64,000 nt of DNA from Chrysoperla carnea (lineage: Eukaryota > Arthropoda > Insecta > Neuroptera > Chrysopidae), in the NCBI RefSeq assembly GCF_905475395.1, contig NC_058341.1, positions 71,483,597 to 71,547,596 of the forward strand, in the 5' to 3' direction. Below the pieces are notes generated by a model. It was not told where the DNA came from. It was given only the letters and a program-made list of their open reading frames with translations, and searched no databases. How positions within the stretch are numbered: the first letter of the stretch is position 1; each line of letters begins with the position of its first letter. The translations under genes and the position numbers were made by a program. This document shows positions 33,813 through 45,790 of the stretch, one piece after another.

Positions 33813-35242
33813 TCCTTACTTTTATTTGAAGCATTCTTTCGTAAACATCACTGTTAACCCGTAAGTATGCAACTTAAGAATGGACTTTGGTGTCCATTTT
33901 CTCCAAAGCTATAAAAAAAAGTGTACTAATTTCTTTCAGGTTATTTTCAACTAGTGGTTTTGTAAAACATTCTAGAAAAACAAAAACAAAAAAAAATTCC
34001 AGAAAAAACTGTAGAAAATTTCAAAGATGCATTAGTTTTTTCCTTTTAGATATTTATTTTCATTGTACTATATGTTCAACGAATAAAAAACTGAAATACT
34101 TGATGAATTTGTTCTTTCCAATTTTTCTTGCAGTAGATATTTTATTTTTTAGTTGTTTTTCTTTAACTCCCAAATTATTATTTTAATTTGTTGTTCATAA
34201 ATCCCGTACTTTTAATTTTTCGTATTCTTTTCGAAGCTGTTTGTGTTCCAATAGTTTGAATTTCTAAAATTTTTTTTCACTTATAACTTTTTATTTGTCG
34301 AAAATTGTTCTGTACAATTTATTTTGGTCTTTTTGTATTAGTATTTTTGTATATTTATCGGATCCCGACTAGCAGAATTAGAGGGTATAGTCAAAGCAAT
34401 TTGGATTATCGATCATTTAGCACTGCCGAATTACTTTGCTTTCCAAATTACTCAGCACTGACGAATTACTGGGACATATTCGCTCTTCCCTAAATCACAT
34501 GCTGTCATGGATATAATTGCTACGGCCCCGGGTAGCCTACGGGGGGGACCATGTGTACCCGTCTTCGCTATCAAAATATTGATTATTGATGATAGTTCTT
34601 AGATTTTTAACTTATCCTTGAGTTCGAAAAATAATATGAGAATATATACACAATTGCCTTAAATATACTTATATCATTACTACTTGAAATCATTATCAAT
34701 CTACTTGAAAATTTTTAGCTATCCCAAGTATCTTAAATTTGTCTCCTTTCTTGAACTATCGTTTCATATATGTTCACATCCATGGTTGTGTTTGTTCTTT
34801 TTTTTTTTGTGATAGCGTTGATAATTTCATTGATATCCTGATATATCCTAGCTCGACTTATCTTTCCTCTCCCATTGAGACTAGGGATGTTCATATAAAA
34901 AAATTTCGATATTTTTGTCGCTATAATATATCTAGTATTCTATCTAGATACTTTGCGGTATATCGTACAAATATATTTGTATTTAACTAGTCTATAATAT
35001 GTGATTATAAGACAGGGTTCAGGTTAATATGAGTACAACAGAGGGCAGAAACAGAGCTCAGATGGAACAGAGCTAGTTACCAATGTTAAATATTTAAATG
35101 CTACATTATATAACTTTGGGAACTGTACTTTGTAATCTATCCACACTCCTATTGGGTTTTCGTTAAATCTACTAACTGGAGCTCTCAAATAAAGAGATAA
35201 CTCATCAGAAAAGCTTTCGTCTGTTTTATTTGTCTTTCAATT
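33813..35242. other. AT-rich stretch without recognisable genes
   Basis: No supported coding frame. Around 35185-35260, AATAAAGAG and CTTTCGTCTGTTTTATTTG before GGACCAGTTTATGATGG might be the end of an unrelated LTR; this is not established. Confidence 0.4.
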
Positions 35243-35873
35243 CCGCTGGACCAGTTTATGATGGTCGCTCCAGAGACTATTATCCGATGAAAGACTAATT
35301 TTTTCGGAATTGTCCGAGTCAGATTCCGTAATAGTTAGTACATAATTCATCCTGCTGAGTTTTTTAATTTATTTCTTTAATTGTACTAACGGCATTTGCG
35401 CAGGCCAACATATCTTCAAAATGAAATTTTTTTAACCTGGGGTCCAATATTGTAGCAATAGCCAATGATGATACGTGTTCGATAGCGCCCATTCACTGGT
35501 AATCTCGGTAAGAGTGCGTTTATGTTCTTCCCTGATTTAAGGTTCTTCAATTATTAGGTTTTTAAGTTTTGATATCATGCAGTGCACTAATGGCATGAAC
35601 TCATCGCTTGCCACACAACTTATTTTTAAAAAAAGGAGACAATTTTTTTTACTTTCGTTATTATTAGTTGTAATTCAGGAATTCCCAAAATATGTTGAGC
35701 AACTAAATTAAGTGTATGCGCAAAGCATGGGATATGCTTTTTTTACCCAAATGCAATTTCGACAGTCTTCATTATATATGCAGCAGTATCTGTTACTATT
35801 ACTGTGACTCTATCCGTATTAAATCCCCACTCTTCACATGTTTTAGTGAGCATCTGTGCAATGCATTCAAATA
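35243..35873 (-). pseudogene. hAT element 2: central/C-terminal transposase part
   Basis: IAQMLTKTCEEWGFNTDRVT, then SIPCFAHTLNLVAQHILGIP, SLAIATILDPRLKKFHFED and DSLW-type SLWSDHHKLVQ are hAT transposase blocks in order. They continue the N-terminal blocks at 39115-40400; hAT element 1 lies between. The dimerisation end is missing at 35243. Confidence 0.8.
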
Positions 35874-35879
35874 TATCAA

Positions 35880-38800
35880 TATATATCACCCAAGAAATAT
35901 CGATATTTCGATATTTTTTGCGCAATTTGCAATTATTAATAAAAAATTATCAAAATTATCGAAATTTTAAAGCAAATAAATACACATCTGGCTGTTTCAA
36001 CATAAGTTTTATTATTTAAAAAAAATTTTTCGAACTGCTCGACTTAAAAAAAAAAACAAACAAAATAAAAAAAAGCATTATTCAAACCAGTATTTGTCTG
36101 ATATTGACATCAGGAGCACTCTTTGTTTGATGTGTTCTCCTGTTAATCTGCTCCTATCATTTGGCACAGCCAAATTTACCACTGAAGCTACCCTTTCAGA
36201 TGTCACTGAAGATGCTTGACAAATCAAATATTTTAGAGCAATATCCGATAGAACCGGCGTGAAATGTTGACAATTTACCCAGAACTTGATTGGATCAGAT
36301 TTTCTTTCTAAAAGTGGTTGATCTAAATACTGCTTCAGTTCATTGGGGACACAGCTACTGCTTGGAACCTCTGACCCTGACGAAGCTATGCTCAAATTTA
36401 ATAATTTCTCATGTCTGGACCAGATACAGGACTCACTAGCTTGTTCTGATGCTGCTGGATCAGGATTTTTATCCGGAGAACGTTATCCTCTACGCCGATG
36501 TTCTGCATGAATCTCAGCACTAATTTTGGATATAGCATTTGACACAACAATTGGCGAGGTAAAGTGGATGCGCTTGAACCGAGGATCCAAAACAGTAGCT
36601 ACTGAGAGGAAAGGATTTCTTTCTAAAGGAGCCAGTTTGTCTTCAACTTTTTTGAGTAAAGCCTTTTTTACAATCAACCCTAAAGAGGTTGATGGAGTTG
36701 CTTGATCTGTAACTTGGGTAACTAAATTAATAAGAGGAATGGCTAAGCTTGAGATGACATAACTCGCACCACTTATTTACTCAGTGGCTTCTTTGAAAGG
36801 GCCAAGAATAGCAATAAAATCTCGTATCACATTAAGTTGCGACGATGGAATCATATCTGGTGTATTTTTATTAGTTTGGCTTTTTGTGGCTAAAATTTTA
36901 GCTACTAGTACAGACAGTTTATCGAATCTCTCTAGCATGTCAAAGCAAGAATTCCATCTAGTGCTGACAGCTTGTATCAATGTCCACACCTCACCTTCTT
37001 TTTTTCCACATGATTCTTGTTCGGCTCGTAATTGGTCCATAGCATTGACTGACTGCTTAAAGAACGTCACAATGGTTTTGACGTGATCGGTAAGTGCTGA
37101 AAATTCTTTAATTTCTTTAAGTACTCCATCAACAACAAGGTTTAAAACATGAGCCATGCAGGGAATCCGATGATTATCACCTAAAAACAATCGTACCGCT
37201 GATACTATATTTGCGCCACCATCAGTGGTAATTGATACAATTTTAGTTTTGTCAATTTCAAACTCTTCGCATATTTCTTTCCAACGTTCTTGAATGTACT
37301 GTCCAGTATGACCCTAAAAGTATATTTGTACACAGTAAAATGTAATAATTGTAAAGTACATCAAATATACCTGAGAAAGTTTTTGGGCGCATAAGTTCAG
37401 GCTCTGAATGACAGGCGATCCGTCTACGATGTCAATAAAGTGAACCGTCAATACTAAGAAACTTCTTGTAGAATTAGTAATTGTAAGTATGTCACTTGTG
37501 AAACATAAAAAATTTATCTCTTTCAACCTTTTTATTATGACCTCCTTTGTAGTATTGTATCTGTTTTCTATTAAGTGAGTTACCTGAATGTAAAAAGTAT
37601 CAATTATTTGATTACAATTAAATACTAAAAATATAAATAAGAACAAAAGTTATTTAGAGACAACCTTTTTTCTTGAAGGCAGTTTATAGAGAGGGCAAAC
37701 TGTGCGAATAAATTTTTGTAGTCCCTTTTTTTCAACGCATGACAGTGGTAAATTGTCCTTGCATATCATTTAATGCATATCAAGTTAATGCTTGTGTAAT
37801 TTCACTATGTTTTTGTCCACCTTCTGAAATATAAAAATTGTCTTAAGTAATATCATTTAATATAATTGACATTTACAACATTATCTAAGAAAAAAATAGT
37901 TTTAAAACACAAATATAAAAAAGTCACATTCACATCTAAACTATCGATATATTTACAAATTGATTGAGGAACATCACTGAAATTTGTTGTGAATCACTGT
38001 GTTTATCGGAATGTATGAATGAATGTTATTTTATCAAAACTAAGATAAAAGTATATATTTTTAAAAACAGTGACACTCAGATAATACTACCTTCAAAGCT
38101 TGAACTTCTCTCAAGACAGCTTAGTAATGTAGGTTGTATTTCTTGCATTGGCTTCCTTTTTTTCGCGGGTTGTTTGAAGAAATGGGTTTTTGGAGAATGT
38201 GTAGAATTTTCGCTTATCTCTTGTATTTGGGAATGGGAATCGTCATTAGATGTACTTGGTATTGATAAAGTAACCTGACAATAGTCAACAGAAAAAAAAT
38301 AATTACAAATCATAACCTATTTACAAAGTTTCTAACTATTGCAATTTTAGTTTGGATATTGAAACTTACATCAACACTGGTGTCATCAAAGTTTGCCGAC
38401 GCAACATCTTTATCCGCATTGCTAGACTTTTCGGTTTCTTTCGATGAATTTTGTTTTTGTATGTCTACCATTTGTAAATAAGCAAAATGGTGCTTCGTTT
38501 TTAAATGTGTTGCTAAATTTGTAGTGTTTCCACAAGTTTTATATGTTTTACCGCACAAGTTGCAAGAAACAGGTTCTTTGTTCGAACTTTTTTTAAAGAA
38601 CTTCCATACAGCAGACATAATGTAAAACGTTTAACTTTTAACATAAATACCAGGACACAGAACAAGTAACCATGAGCTACGCTTAGTTTACACGTGACCC
38701 TACAACAAAATCAAATGAAGATGAACAAAACAAAACTTAACAACGTTCGTACCAACACACAACACTCTAAAATGCAGAAAGCAGAATGCCAATGCACTAT

Positions 38801-39114
38801 GCAGTCACTCAGTCTGACTGAGTCAGTCAGTCAGTCAGTCCAGTGCTGAGAGCAGTGATACCAACCAAACCAACAAGCAATGTCATTACATTATTGTCAT
38901 TAGACTTAGACAAGCAAGTCATAGAGTGTAATTTTTGTTTGTGTTTGACTGTTTGAAGCAAAGAAATTAAACCATTTAAAAATATATCGATTTTGATATC
39001 TGAAAATAAATATCGAAAATTGATATATCGCGGGAAAAAATATCGCTAGTTTATATCGATATTTTTCTGAAAAAATATCGATATTTTGATATATCGATAT
39101 TTTTTGCCCAACCC
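35880..39114 (-). mobile_element. hAT element 1 (inserted into hAT element 2)
   Basis: The right end is TATCGATATTTTTTGCCCAA then CCCTA (39114), preceded by about 130 bases dense in TATCGATAT. The left end (35880-35935) has the matching ATATCGATATTTCGATATTTTTTGC, but its terminal bases are altered. The flanks are consecutive parts of another hAT transposase (LDERH on the right, IAQML on the left). No clean 8-base duplication is found. Confidence 0.75.
36078..38618 (-). pseudogene. hAT element 1 transposase (BED finger, multi-exon)
   Basis: Exon 1 (38618 to about 38371) encodes a BED zinc finger, CNLCGKTYKTCGNTTNLATH with LKTKHH, and ends at a GTAAGT donor. Later exons give the Ser/Pro linker (38275-38075), MICKDNLPLSCVEKKGLQKF (about 37770-37660), the region ending FLCFTSDILTITNSTRSFLV (37577-37380), ITTDGGANIVSAVRLFLGDN with RIPCMAHVLNLVV (from 37317), NPFLSVATVLDPRFKRIHF and the C-terminal hAT dimerisation domain (DPIKFWVNC, SSVTSERVASVVN; 36395-36078). 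Two in-frame stops, near 36778 and 36480, break it, so it is probably inactive unless they are bypassed by splicing. Confidence 0.85.
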
Positions 39115-40400
39115 TATGTCTTTCATCTAAGTGGTACACGCCCAAAGTTACGGAACAAAATTCAATTTCGATGCCGACATGAGCAGTTACACCTAATATC
39201 AGTAATTTCTTATTTGTAAATCTGACCAAATATCACTTGTAATGTAATGTAAGATTTTCTACACAGTATAATTTGTTTTTCATAACTGTTGATAATGCAT
39301 CATACTTTTCATCTAACCAGCGTGTCACAGAGGATCTGCTAGGAATCCTGTAGTGAGGTGCTGTAACTTTCAAAAGATTCTTGAAACCTTCATTTTTAGG
39401 TAATGAAAAAGGCTGATTGCCTTTACAGATCATGTACATTATCGCATTATTAATTCTTTTAGTTTTGTCATTAGTAGAAGTATATTGTAGTAGCCTGGAT
39501 CAGGTCAGGGCGAAAAACATCCTAAAAACTGCATAAATCAATTATATTATTAGTTTTAAGTAATAATACTTTAATAATTTAAATAACCTAATTTAGTAAT
39601 TATAAATAAATATTATTTTGATTGTTTAGCGTCAGCAAAATTAATATTTAATATTTACGTCACAATACTTAATATTTTGACCTAAAAGTTTTATATTTAA
39701 AGTCAGCGCTAAATGATTAGAATCATACAGTAATTATTCAACTTGAAGATACAGTAATTATACAACTGTAACGATTGTAACATCGTTAAAACACTAAGCA
39801 AATTTCAATACCAGTTCTAACTTTGTATAATATATTCTAACATATCGAATTAAAACAAATCATACGAAATATCAATAGCAGTATATCAGTATTTATTTTG
39901 GTAGACTTCGTATTCATCCTCAAGGATTCTCCAAGTCTTTCCTTATAAAATATTCAGGCTGGTGGTAGCAGCATCTTCCTTGGACCAATTGAGTTACGTA
40001 ACAATATGCGTATATTTCTCCAAAACTACTTTCGATTGACCTCTGGCGTTTAAAAGGCAATTACCTATTATAAATAATTTTTTGATCAGTATGAGAATTG
40101 TTAGTACTTATCTCGCTAGTACCCATTGGCGACAACGTAGAAGTTGAATGCTACAGTTGTTAACGGTAGATGTTTGTTAACGGAAGATTTCGACATCGTT
40201 ATCTGATCTTGTTTTGAAGAACTAGAGATAGGGTTTGACAAATCTGAATCTGTTGTAACATCAGCAGCAGCAGTATTTTTATTTTGGAAAACTTCCAGAT
40301 AGACAGCTTTATGGATGTTTTTTATATGAGCCATTGCATGAGGTATTGCCAGCAGTTTAACATTTTTTCATTTTTTTCGTAATATTGCCAAACAATACTT
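39115..40400 (-). pseudogene. hAT element 2: N-terminal transposase part
   Basis: MYMICKGNQPFSLPKNEGFK, VTAPHYRIPSRSSVTRWLDE and, in another frame up to the insertion, LTSDIWSDLQIRNY with SVTLGVYHLDERH lie at 39115-39440. A BED-finger remnant AHIKNIHKAVYLE with a Ser-rich linker lies at 40116-40340. A MITE-like repeat occupies the gap between them (39560-39760). Continues at 35873-35243. Confidence 0.72.
39560..39760 (+). repeat. Dispersed MITE-like repeat, copy A
   Basis: AATATTTACGTCACAATACT then AATATTTTGACCTAAAAGTT matches, in opposite orientation, sequence at 54600-54815. AT-rich with no coding capacity. It lies within hAT element 2. Confidence 0.7.
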
Positions 40401-41722
40401 ATTAGGTGCCAAGTTGAGATAAATCGTAATTTCTGAACAAAAAAGAGAACAGCGTGAGAAAGCCAAAGATTAACAGTCCCAAAAAAAAAATTCACTGACT
40501 ATGTCCCATCCTTAATAATCTTGAAAATAAAAACAAAACTGCCAATTAACCACAAGATAATTAAAACCTTTACCTTTGATAGCACTTTAAATTCACGCTA
40601 TACTTATTGTATCGTAAACCTACGGTTCCTGAGGGTATTAAGTACTTACTGTATCGTAAACTGTAGTAAACAAAACAGTTTACAATTGTCACAGCTTGCT
40701 TCTTTTGTACAACTGAATAGTGGCCGTTTTTATGTATCTTTATGCACACGAACTTTATTTACCCATTTTGTAAACTGTATTAAATTAAAGATTAAACAAA
40801 ACACACAACTTTTATTCGTAGGGCGCCACGGTACCCAGTGCACCAGGTTATTTTATTCAGGTGATACTGCGTATCCATCACAGACCATAGATAATACACT
40901 TAAGCTACAGACACATCATACAGATTGTAAATTACTACTAGTACTGCCCTCACGGAGAGAGAAGAGAAGAATTTCGTGTCTTTGCGTTTTGGTATTGCGA
41001 ACAATTTAATTACAGGTATAATCATTTTATAAAAAAAAAAATAAATGGAATGTGTGCTTAAATTCTCCCGATAATTAATATATCGAATGAAATATAGCGA
41101 TTGTATGTATCGATACTGGATAATTCGATAATATCGGGTTATACAGTCACGATTCGGAGTCATTCGAATACGAACAATCTGGTTAGATTTCTTATTCTGT
41201 ATTACAAACTATGTCTATTTTCAGTATTCATTGTTTAAAATATTTAAAAACGATAAATGAATTCTACTTAAATACGTCCACGATAAAATACAGGCCCGTG
41301 TGCACGGGTGGGGTTTTGGGTGTCAAAATTTCTCCCATTGAGAATCTGTCCACATAAATTTTGAATTAACAATATAGTCCTGTAAATGGTACCATTTATG
41401 AGACGCATTTCCACTGACGAATCAGATATCCATGCGTATTTTGAACTTGGTACATGCACATTCTATGACTTTGTATTTGAGTCGAGTAGTTCAAACAGAA
41501 AACCAGAATCTTGACAAAGCTGTCGAAGTGGCTGATGCTGCAAAACATATTTCGATTGAAAGAAGAGGAAACGCTGGAGAAGAGTTCAAAGTTCAGGAAA
41601 ATTTTCAAAACCATCGCGTCATAACAGACTCAACGCTCGAATGTACAGACTGATTCAGTTGAAGATTATAGATGGATTTTTGAATCATCGCAATATTTTC
41701 TCAAATTTTGCTTGTCACTTTC
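40401..41722. other. Stretch with unrecognised open frames
   Basis: Holds a 162-residue plus-strand frame (40521-41009) and a 73-residue one (41432-41653, NLDKAVEVADAAKHISIERR). Neither matches a family I know. A perfect palindrome CCCGTGTGCACGGG lies at about 41295. No gene is claimed. Confidence 0.3.
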
Positions 41723-43452
41723 TCAACAACAAAATTTCTTGAATTTATCTCGTACAACATCAATTTCTGAGAAAGGTCGTCTTCTAGGTCTGCTAACTAC
41801 AGTTTCTTCTTCGTCATCTTCTTCTTCATTGCCGTCTACGGAATCCGGGTCAATATCTTGATACATTATTCCAACAGTATCATGAAGAGTGTCTTTTCCA
41901 TCCTTGGTTTCAACGAATCGGTCATAATTGTCATATGCCATACCTGCTACAAGATTTTTATCTTTATTAATAACATCTGGGCATATTCCGGTACGTGAAA
42001 CTGTTGAGAACGTTGCTTCTGTCTCTAGCTCTTCGATTGCGGTGTAACTTATACAATGACCGAAACGATTTATTATATCGATAACCTTACGACTGCTCGT
42101 GATACTTTTTAAAGTAATGCCTAAGCAGATGTGTTTCGAGGTCTTAATGTTTCCATTGTGAGTCATATATATATCAAGTCTTGAGATAAAGATGATACAT
42201 GATGTTGAAAAGTATCGCAATTCCGCCGTTTACGATTATAACTTCCAAGGATCGATGAGAAAAAATCGGAAATAATGGGTGGTGTTGAAGATTCACCTTT
42301 TATTAGCCGTTGACCAGTTAAATAATCAGGTAATTTTTTTCTTTTTATGCTCAAAATTTCCGCTCGCAAAATGGCTGCGGCTTGTTGTAACATATCTTGG
42401 TCCTTCAAGTGGGCAAATAACGAACCGTCAATTGTTGAAATGCCTTTAGGGGCAACAACTTTTTTTTTGTTACATACCAATATTTGAATTTTATCAGCAA
42501 ATTTCTTGTAAATCTTTTCTTCCAAGTAATGGGTTGTGAATATTGATGCTGCGTCAGAGCCTTCACTTAAATCTTTAAACATTTCGAGATACTCTTTATG
42601 CAGATAACTTAGAAAATAACAACGTCCTCGATTTATTACATTTTCCTCAATTAAATGACAAATTTCTGTATAAACTGTAGCATGTATTTCTCGGTGAATG
42701 TGCCATGAAGTACGGACAGGACTTTTTATGAGTGATCTCTTCTGGTTTCTGAAATTTTGTCGACCAACATCGTGGTAGTATACTTGACAAGAGGCAATAC
42801 TTTGTATTTTAACTAAAGTTTCATTATAAATTTCGGTATCTAGCTTCAATTTAGATAAAATACTTTTTTCAAATTCTTTTTTCTCTGAAGTGCGTAATGG
42901 CTCATTCTTAGACCGGGTTTGCTTCTTTTTTTTGTTACAAAAAAAAACAAAAGTTTGGGTTTGTTGAAACAGCAGGATCGGAAGTCTGAACAGTTGATGC
43001 TTCTACTAAAACTTCAGATGTTCCTTCCTCTAATGGCTGTTCTGCTTCAGCCTCAATTTCTTTTCCGGCTTCTTCTGTTTCAGTAACACTCACATCTTCT
43101 ACCAGGGAATCATGGACAACTTTGTCACTAATCATTAAGTTATCAGATGATGTGGATGGCTGTTTAATTCCAGACGAAGACGTACTGGGCTGTGAAATAG
43201 GTTTTTTTTTTGAAAATCAGTCGAAAAAAATTTTCTTTTCAGTGCTGTAAATGTCGTATAACAACTACTATGATATGCAGCGTCAAACATTTCGTCTGGT
43301 AAAGTAATATCTTTATATTTTAAGTCATGGAATTTTCTTAACCTCAAAATCTTTCGGCATTTTGACAGTGTTTCTTCAGAAAATAATATTAATTTATCAG
43401 TTTTTACAGCACTACAAAATACACACTTCACTTCTTCTTTTTCATTCGACAT
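41723..43452 (-). pseudogene. N-terminal half of the GCD-motif (Academ-like) protein family
   Basis: Three pieces in order. 43452-43135 has CVFCSAVKTDKL and a downstream YHSSCYTTFTALKRKFF, a probable zinc-binding module. 43135-42935 is an acidic linker (EETEEAG-type, ending at a frameshift in an A run). 42849-42163 has HDVGRQNFRNQKRSL, STIDGSLFAHLKDQDMLQQA and LPDYLTGQRLIKGE. Past another frame change, 42220-41723 has ITSSRKVIDIINRFGHCISY, GMAYDNYDRFVETKDGKDTL and HDTVGIMYQ. In arthropod homologues as I remember them, these blocks precede the FHALTGCD half found at 16320-17286. The C-terminal half is absent here. Function is unknown. Confidence 0.55.
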
Positions 43453-43621
43453 CGTGTAAAATATATTAATTAAATAAATGTAAAATTAACAAAAATAAAT
43501 AAAGCAACATTTAATATTTTATTACATTCACAAAACACGAAAAACACGAAGCATTTGTAAATTTTTTTAAAAAATTTTTAATTGTTTTAATTTTTTATAG
43601 TTAAAAGCTACATAAAAATAA

Positions 43622-43704
43622 TTTTTTCAAATTTTCATATTTTCTTTTTTTTCAAATTTTCATATTTTCTTTTTTTTCAAATTTTCATATTTTCTCTTTT
43701 TTCA
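43622..43704. repeat. Short tandem repeat, ~25-bp unit, three copies
   Basis: TTTTTCAAATTTTCATATTTTC is repeated three times with small length changes; just upstream of the 43452 start. Confidence 0.85.
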
Positions 43705-43739
43705 AAAGAGACTAATGTACGCCTTTTGCGATCTTTGCC

Positions 43740-45790
43740 TTGGTTTTCTACTAATAGAAATATTTATAAGCCCAAGGTAATCTTCGCCCGTATGTTAAAA
43801 TGCTTTAGACTCTTGCACTCGAGGAGTTGGAAGATCTGCCAAAAAGGGAAAATAATTTTTCAGTTTTGATCTAAAACAAAAGTTGTTTGATTGAATGTGG
43901 TTGCGTATAACTCGTCTACCAGCGAGAACCCCATACTTCTTTCGAATGAGTGAGTGCTGTGGTCAGAAAAGGTTCGGTATGTAAATTTGAGCGGTGATAA
44001 TGATCAGTAAGAAAATTTACAAACGGATCCTTTTTCGGGAAATTTACAAACGGATCTTACTAATGGCAACGAAACAATTTTTTCTTCTAAATTACTTGCC
44101 AAAGTGTTATTGAATGATTTTATCGGCCAGTATTCTAAAAATTTAGATGGAAATAAACCACGTGCGCTGAATTTGATTGACCATCAATATGATACCACTT
44201 TTCTTTAGGCAATACTTCGGTATTCTTTGACACCCGATTAGCTACAAATGTTACTCATCTAGGGGGTGAAGCATTGAGCGAGCTTAAAACAACAATAATA
44301 AATTTACGCCTATCAGAAAAGGCGCAAATTTCTTGAATGTGCATACGTGAACCATAGGAATCTAATACAAAATATACTAATTTTGAAAGTAATAGTGCCG
44401 CACATAATTCGCATGCTGCATGCTAGACACGAAAATTTCTTCGCACTCAACGTCTTTCGGGCTAAGCGCTTCAGAGGTAGTAATTTCCTTTAATTACCAG
44501 AATCGTTTGATAATAGTTTCCAAAGGGGTGACAGTACAAAATCTTTGAAGCTGATCAGTTGAAGATAAAATGGGCGCACATCCCATGACCGCATAACCAA
44601 GGCTTGGAAATAGGACCTAGTTGATGAAAATTATCATCAGCAAGAGGCAAATCCTCTAAGTAGGGAATCGATTTAATATCCACTGATGTCGTGGGCAACT
44701 TGTCCGTTATTTTATTCACTACCAATACTTAGATAGTGTAAACTTTTGAGAAGCCATAACGTGAAGAAACTACTATATCATTTTGTCCATGAACTGTACT
44801 CAAAGTTGACCCGATACCGCTCACCGAACTGTATACCTTTGACATGTGTAAGCCTACACGCCCACGACATTCAAAGGTTAACATATGTGCATGAGAACCA
44901 TTGTCGAATATAAAACGAGCACGTTTGGTCTCCGTTAGAATCAAAAATATTGACTACAGCGATAGATAACAAAAAGGTTGTACCAGGAGATTTGAGTTGA
45001 TTACGCGTAGTTGAACAGAGGCTATGCATAGGTGAGAACCTTCCATTCTTAATATCAGAGCTTGAAGTATTAGTGCCAGAGGCAGTCATCTTATTAGGAG
45101 CTTTGGCAAGGAATTTTGCTTCTCGAAATGCAACAGGGTTTGATGACGTTGTTTACATTTTGAGCAACTGGATTTCGAAGCACATTTGGCAATAAGGGGT
45201 ATATGCTTAAATAATTCATGTAGAAGTATTTCATTTAACTTCGGAAGGAGTGATATACTGGATAATGATCGATTTCATTGCATTGATTTCAATGCATTTC
45301 ATTGCATTGTTTTACTCTCAACCTTCTTTACCACAAAAGATTTAGTTTAAGAATAACTGGCGTTACTATTTGGAATCGATTTTGCACTAGTATTTAAAAC
45401 TAGGGCGAGAGCAAATCAATATTTTTGTCTGCTCTTTTACAAAAGCTATAATGTCTTCATACTTTGGTATGGCTTCACGCTTCTTGGTAATTTCATACAG
45501 CCAAGAGGTTGTGCTATTATCTCCCGAAAATGTGGGTAATTCCAATTTTGAAAGTCTTGGTAATGGCCTATGCGGTTGAGGATTGGCTATCGGCAATGGA
45601 GTCTTGTCTGCCTCGGATAAACGTCGAGCTACTAACTGCGCATGACCAAAAAGTTCTTTCAAACTATCCAAACCTTAAAAGTCAGGTACGATATGTTTAT
45701 CAATTTTCATATGAAGAGCATTAATGGAATCAAATGCAAGTAAATATCGAGTCTTTGACGAGAGAGGTCGTTTCAAAAATGACACATGAT
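43740..45790 (-). pseudogene. BEL/Pao LTR retrotransposon remains (Gag, protease, Pol fragments)
   Basis: 45671-45387 has LSKLELPTFSGDNSTTSWLY and IPKYEDIIAFVKEQTKI, typical of BEL Gag. 45089-44729 has GTTFLLSIAVVNIFDSNGD and RFIFDNGSHAHMLTFE, the BEL protease region in which the usual DSGS/DTGS reads DNGS. 44700-44560 has EDLPLADDNFHQLGPISKPW. Then 44480-43740 has CELCAALLLSKL, KYVLD-like YFVLDSYGSRM and VLPKEKWYHIDGQSNSA, from the BEL RNase H/linker region. The reverse transcriptase between these is deleted. No LTRs are recognised. Confidence 0.72.

Noticed and set aside
34884..34960. TAGGGATGTTCAT followed by TTTCGATATTTTTG as the outer end of hAT element 2
   Set aside because: It resembles a hAT terminus, but the transposase sequence stops at about 35243 and no matching opposite end or duplication was found.
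40521..41009. A 162-residue plus-strand frame as a gene
   Set aside because: No recognisable domain, unusual composition, and no supporting splice or neighbour context.
41285..41320. Helitron end at the palindrome CCCGTGTGCACGGG
   Set aside because: No CTRR terminus follows within the expected distance on either strand.
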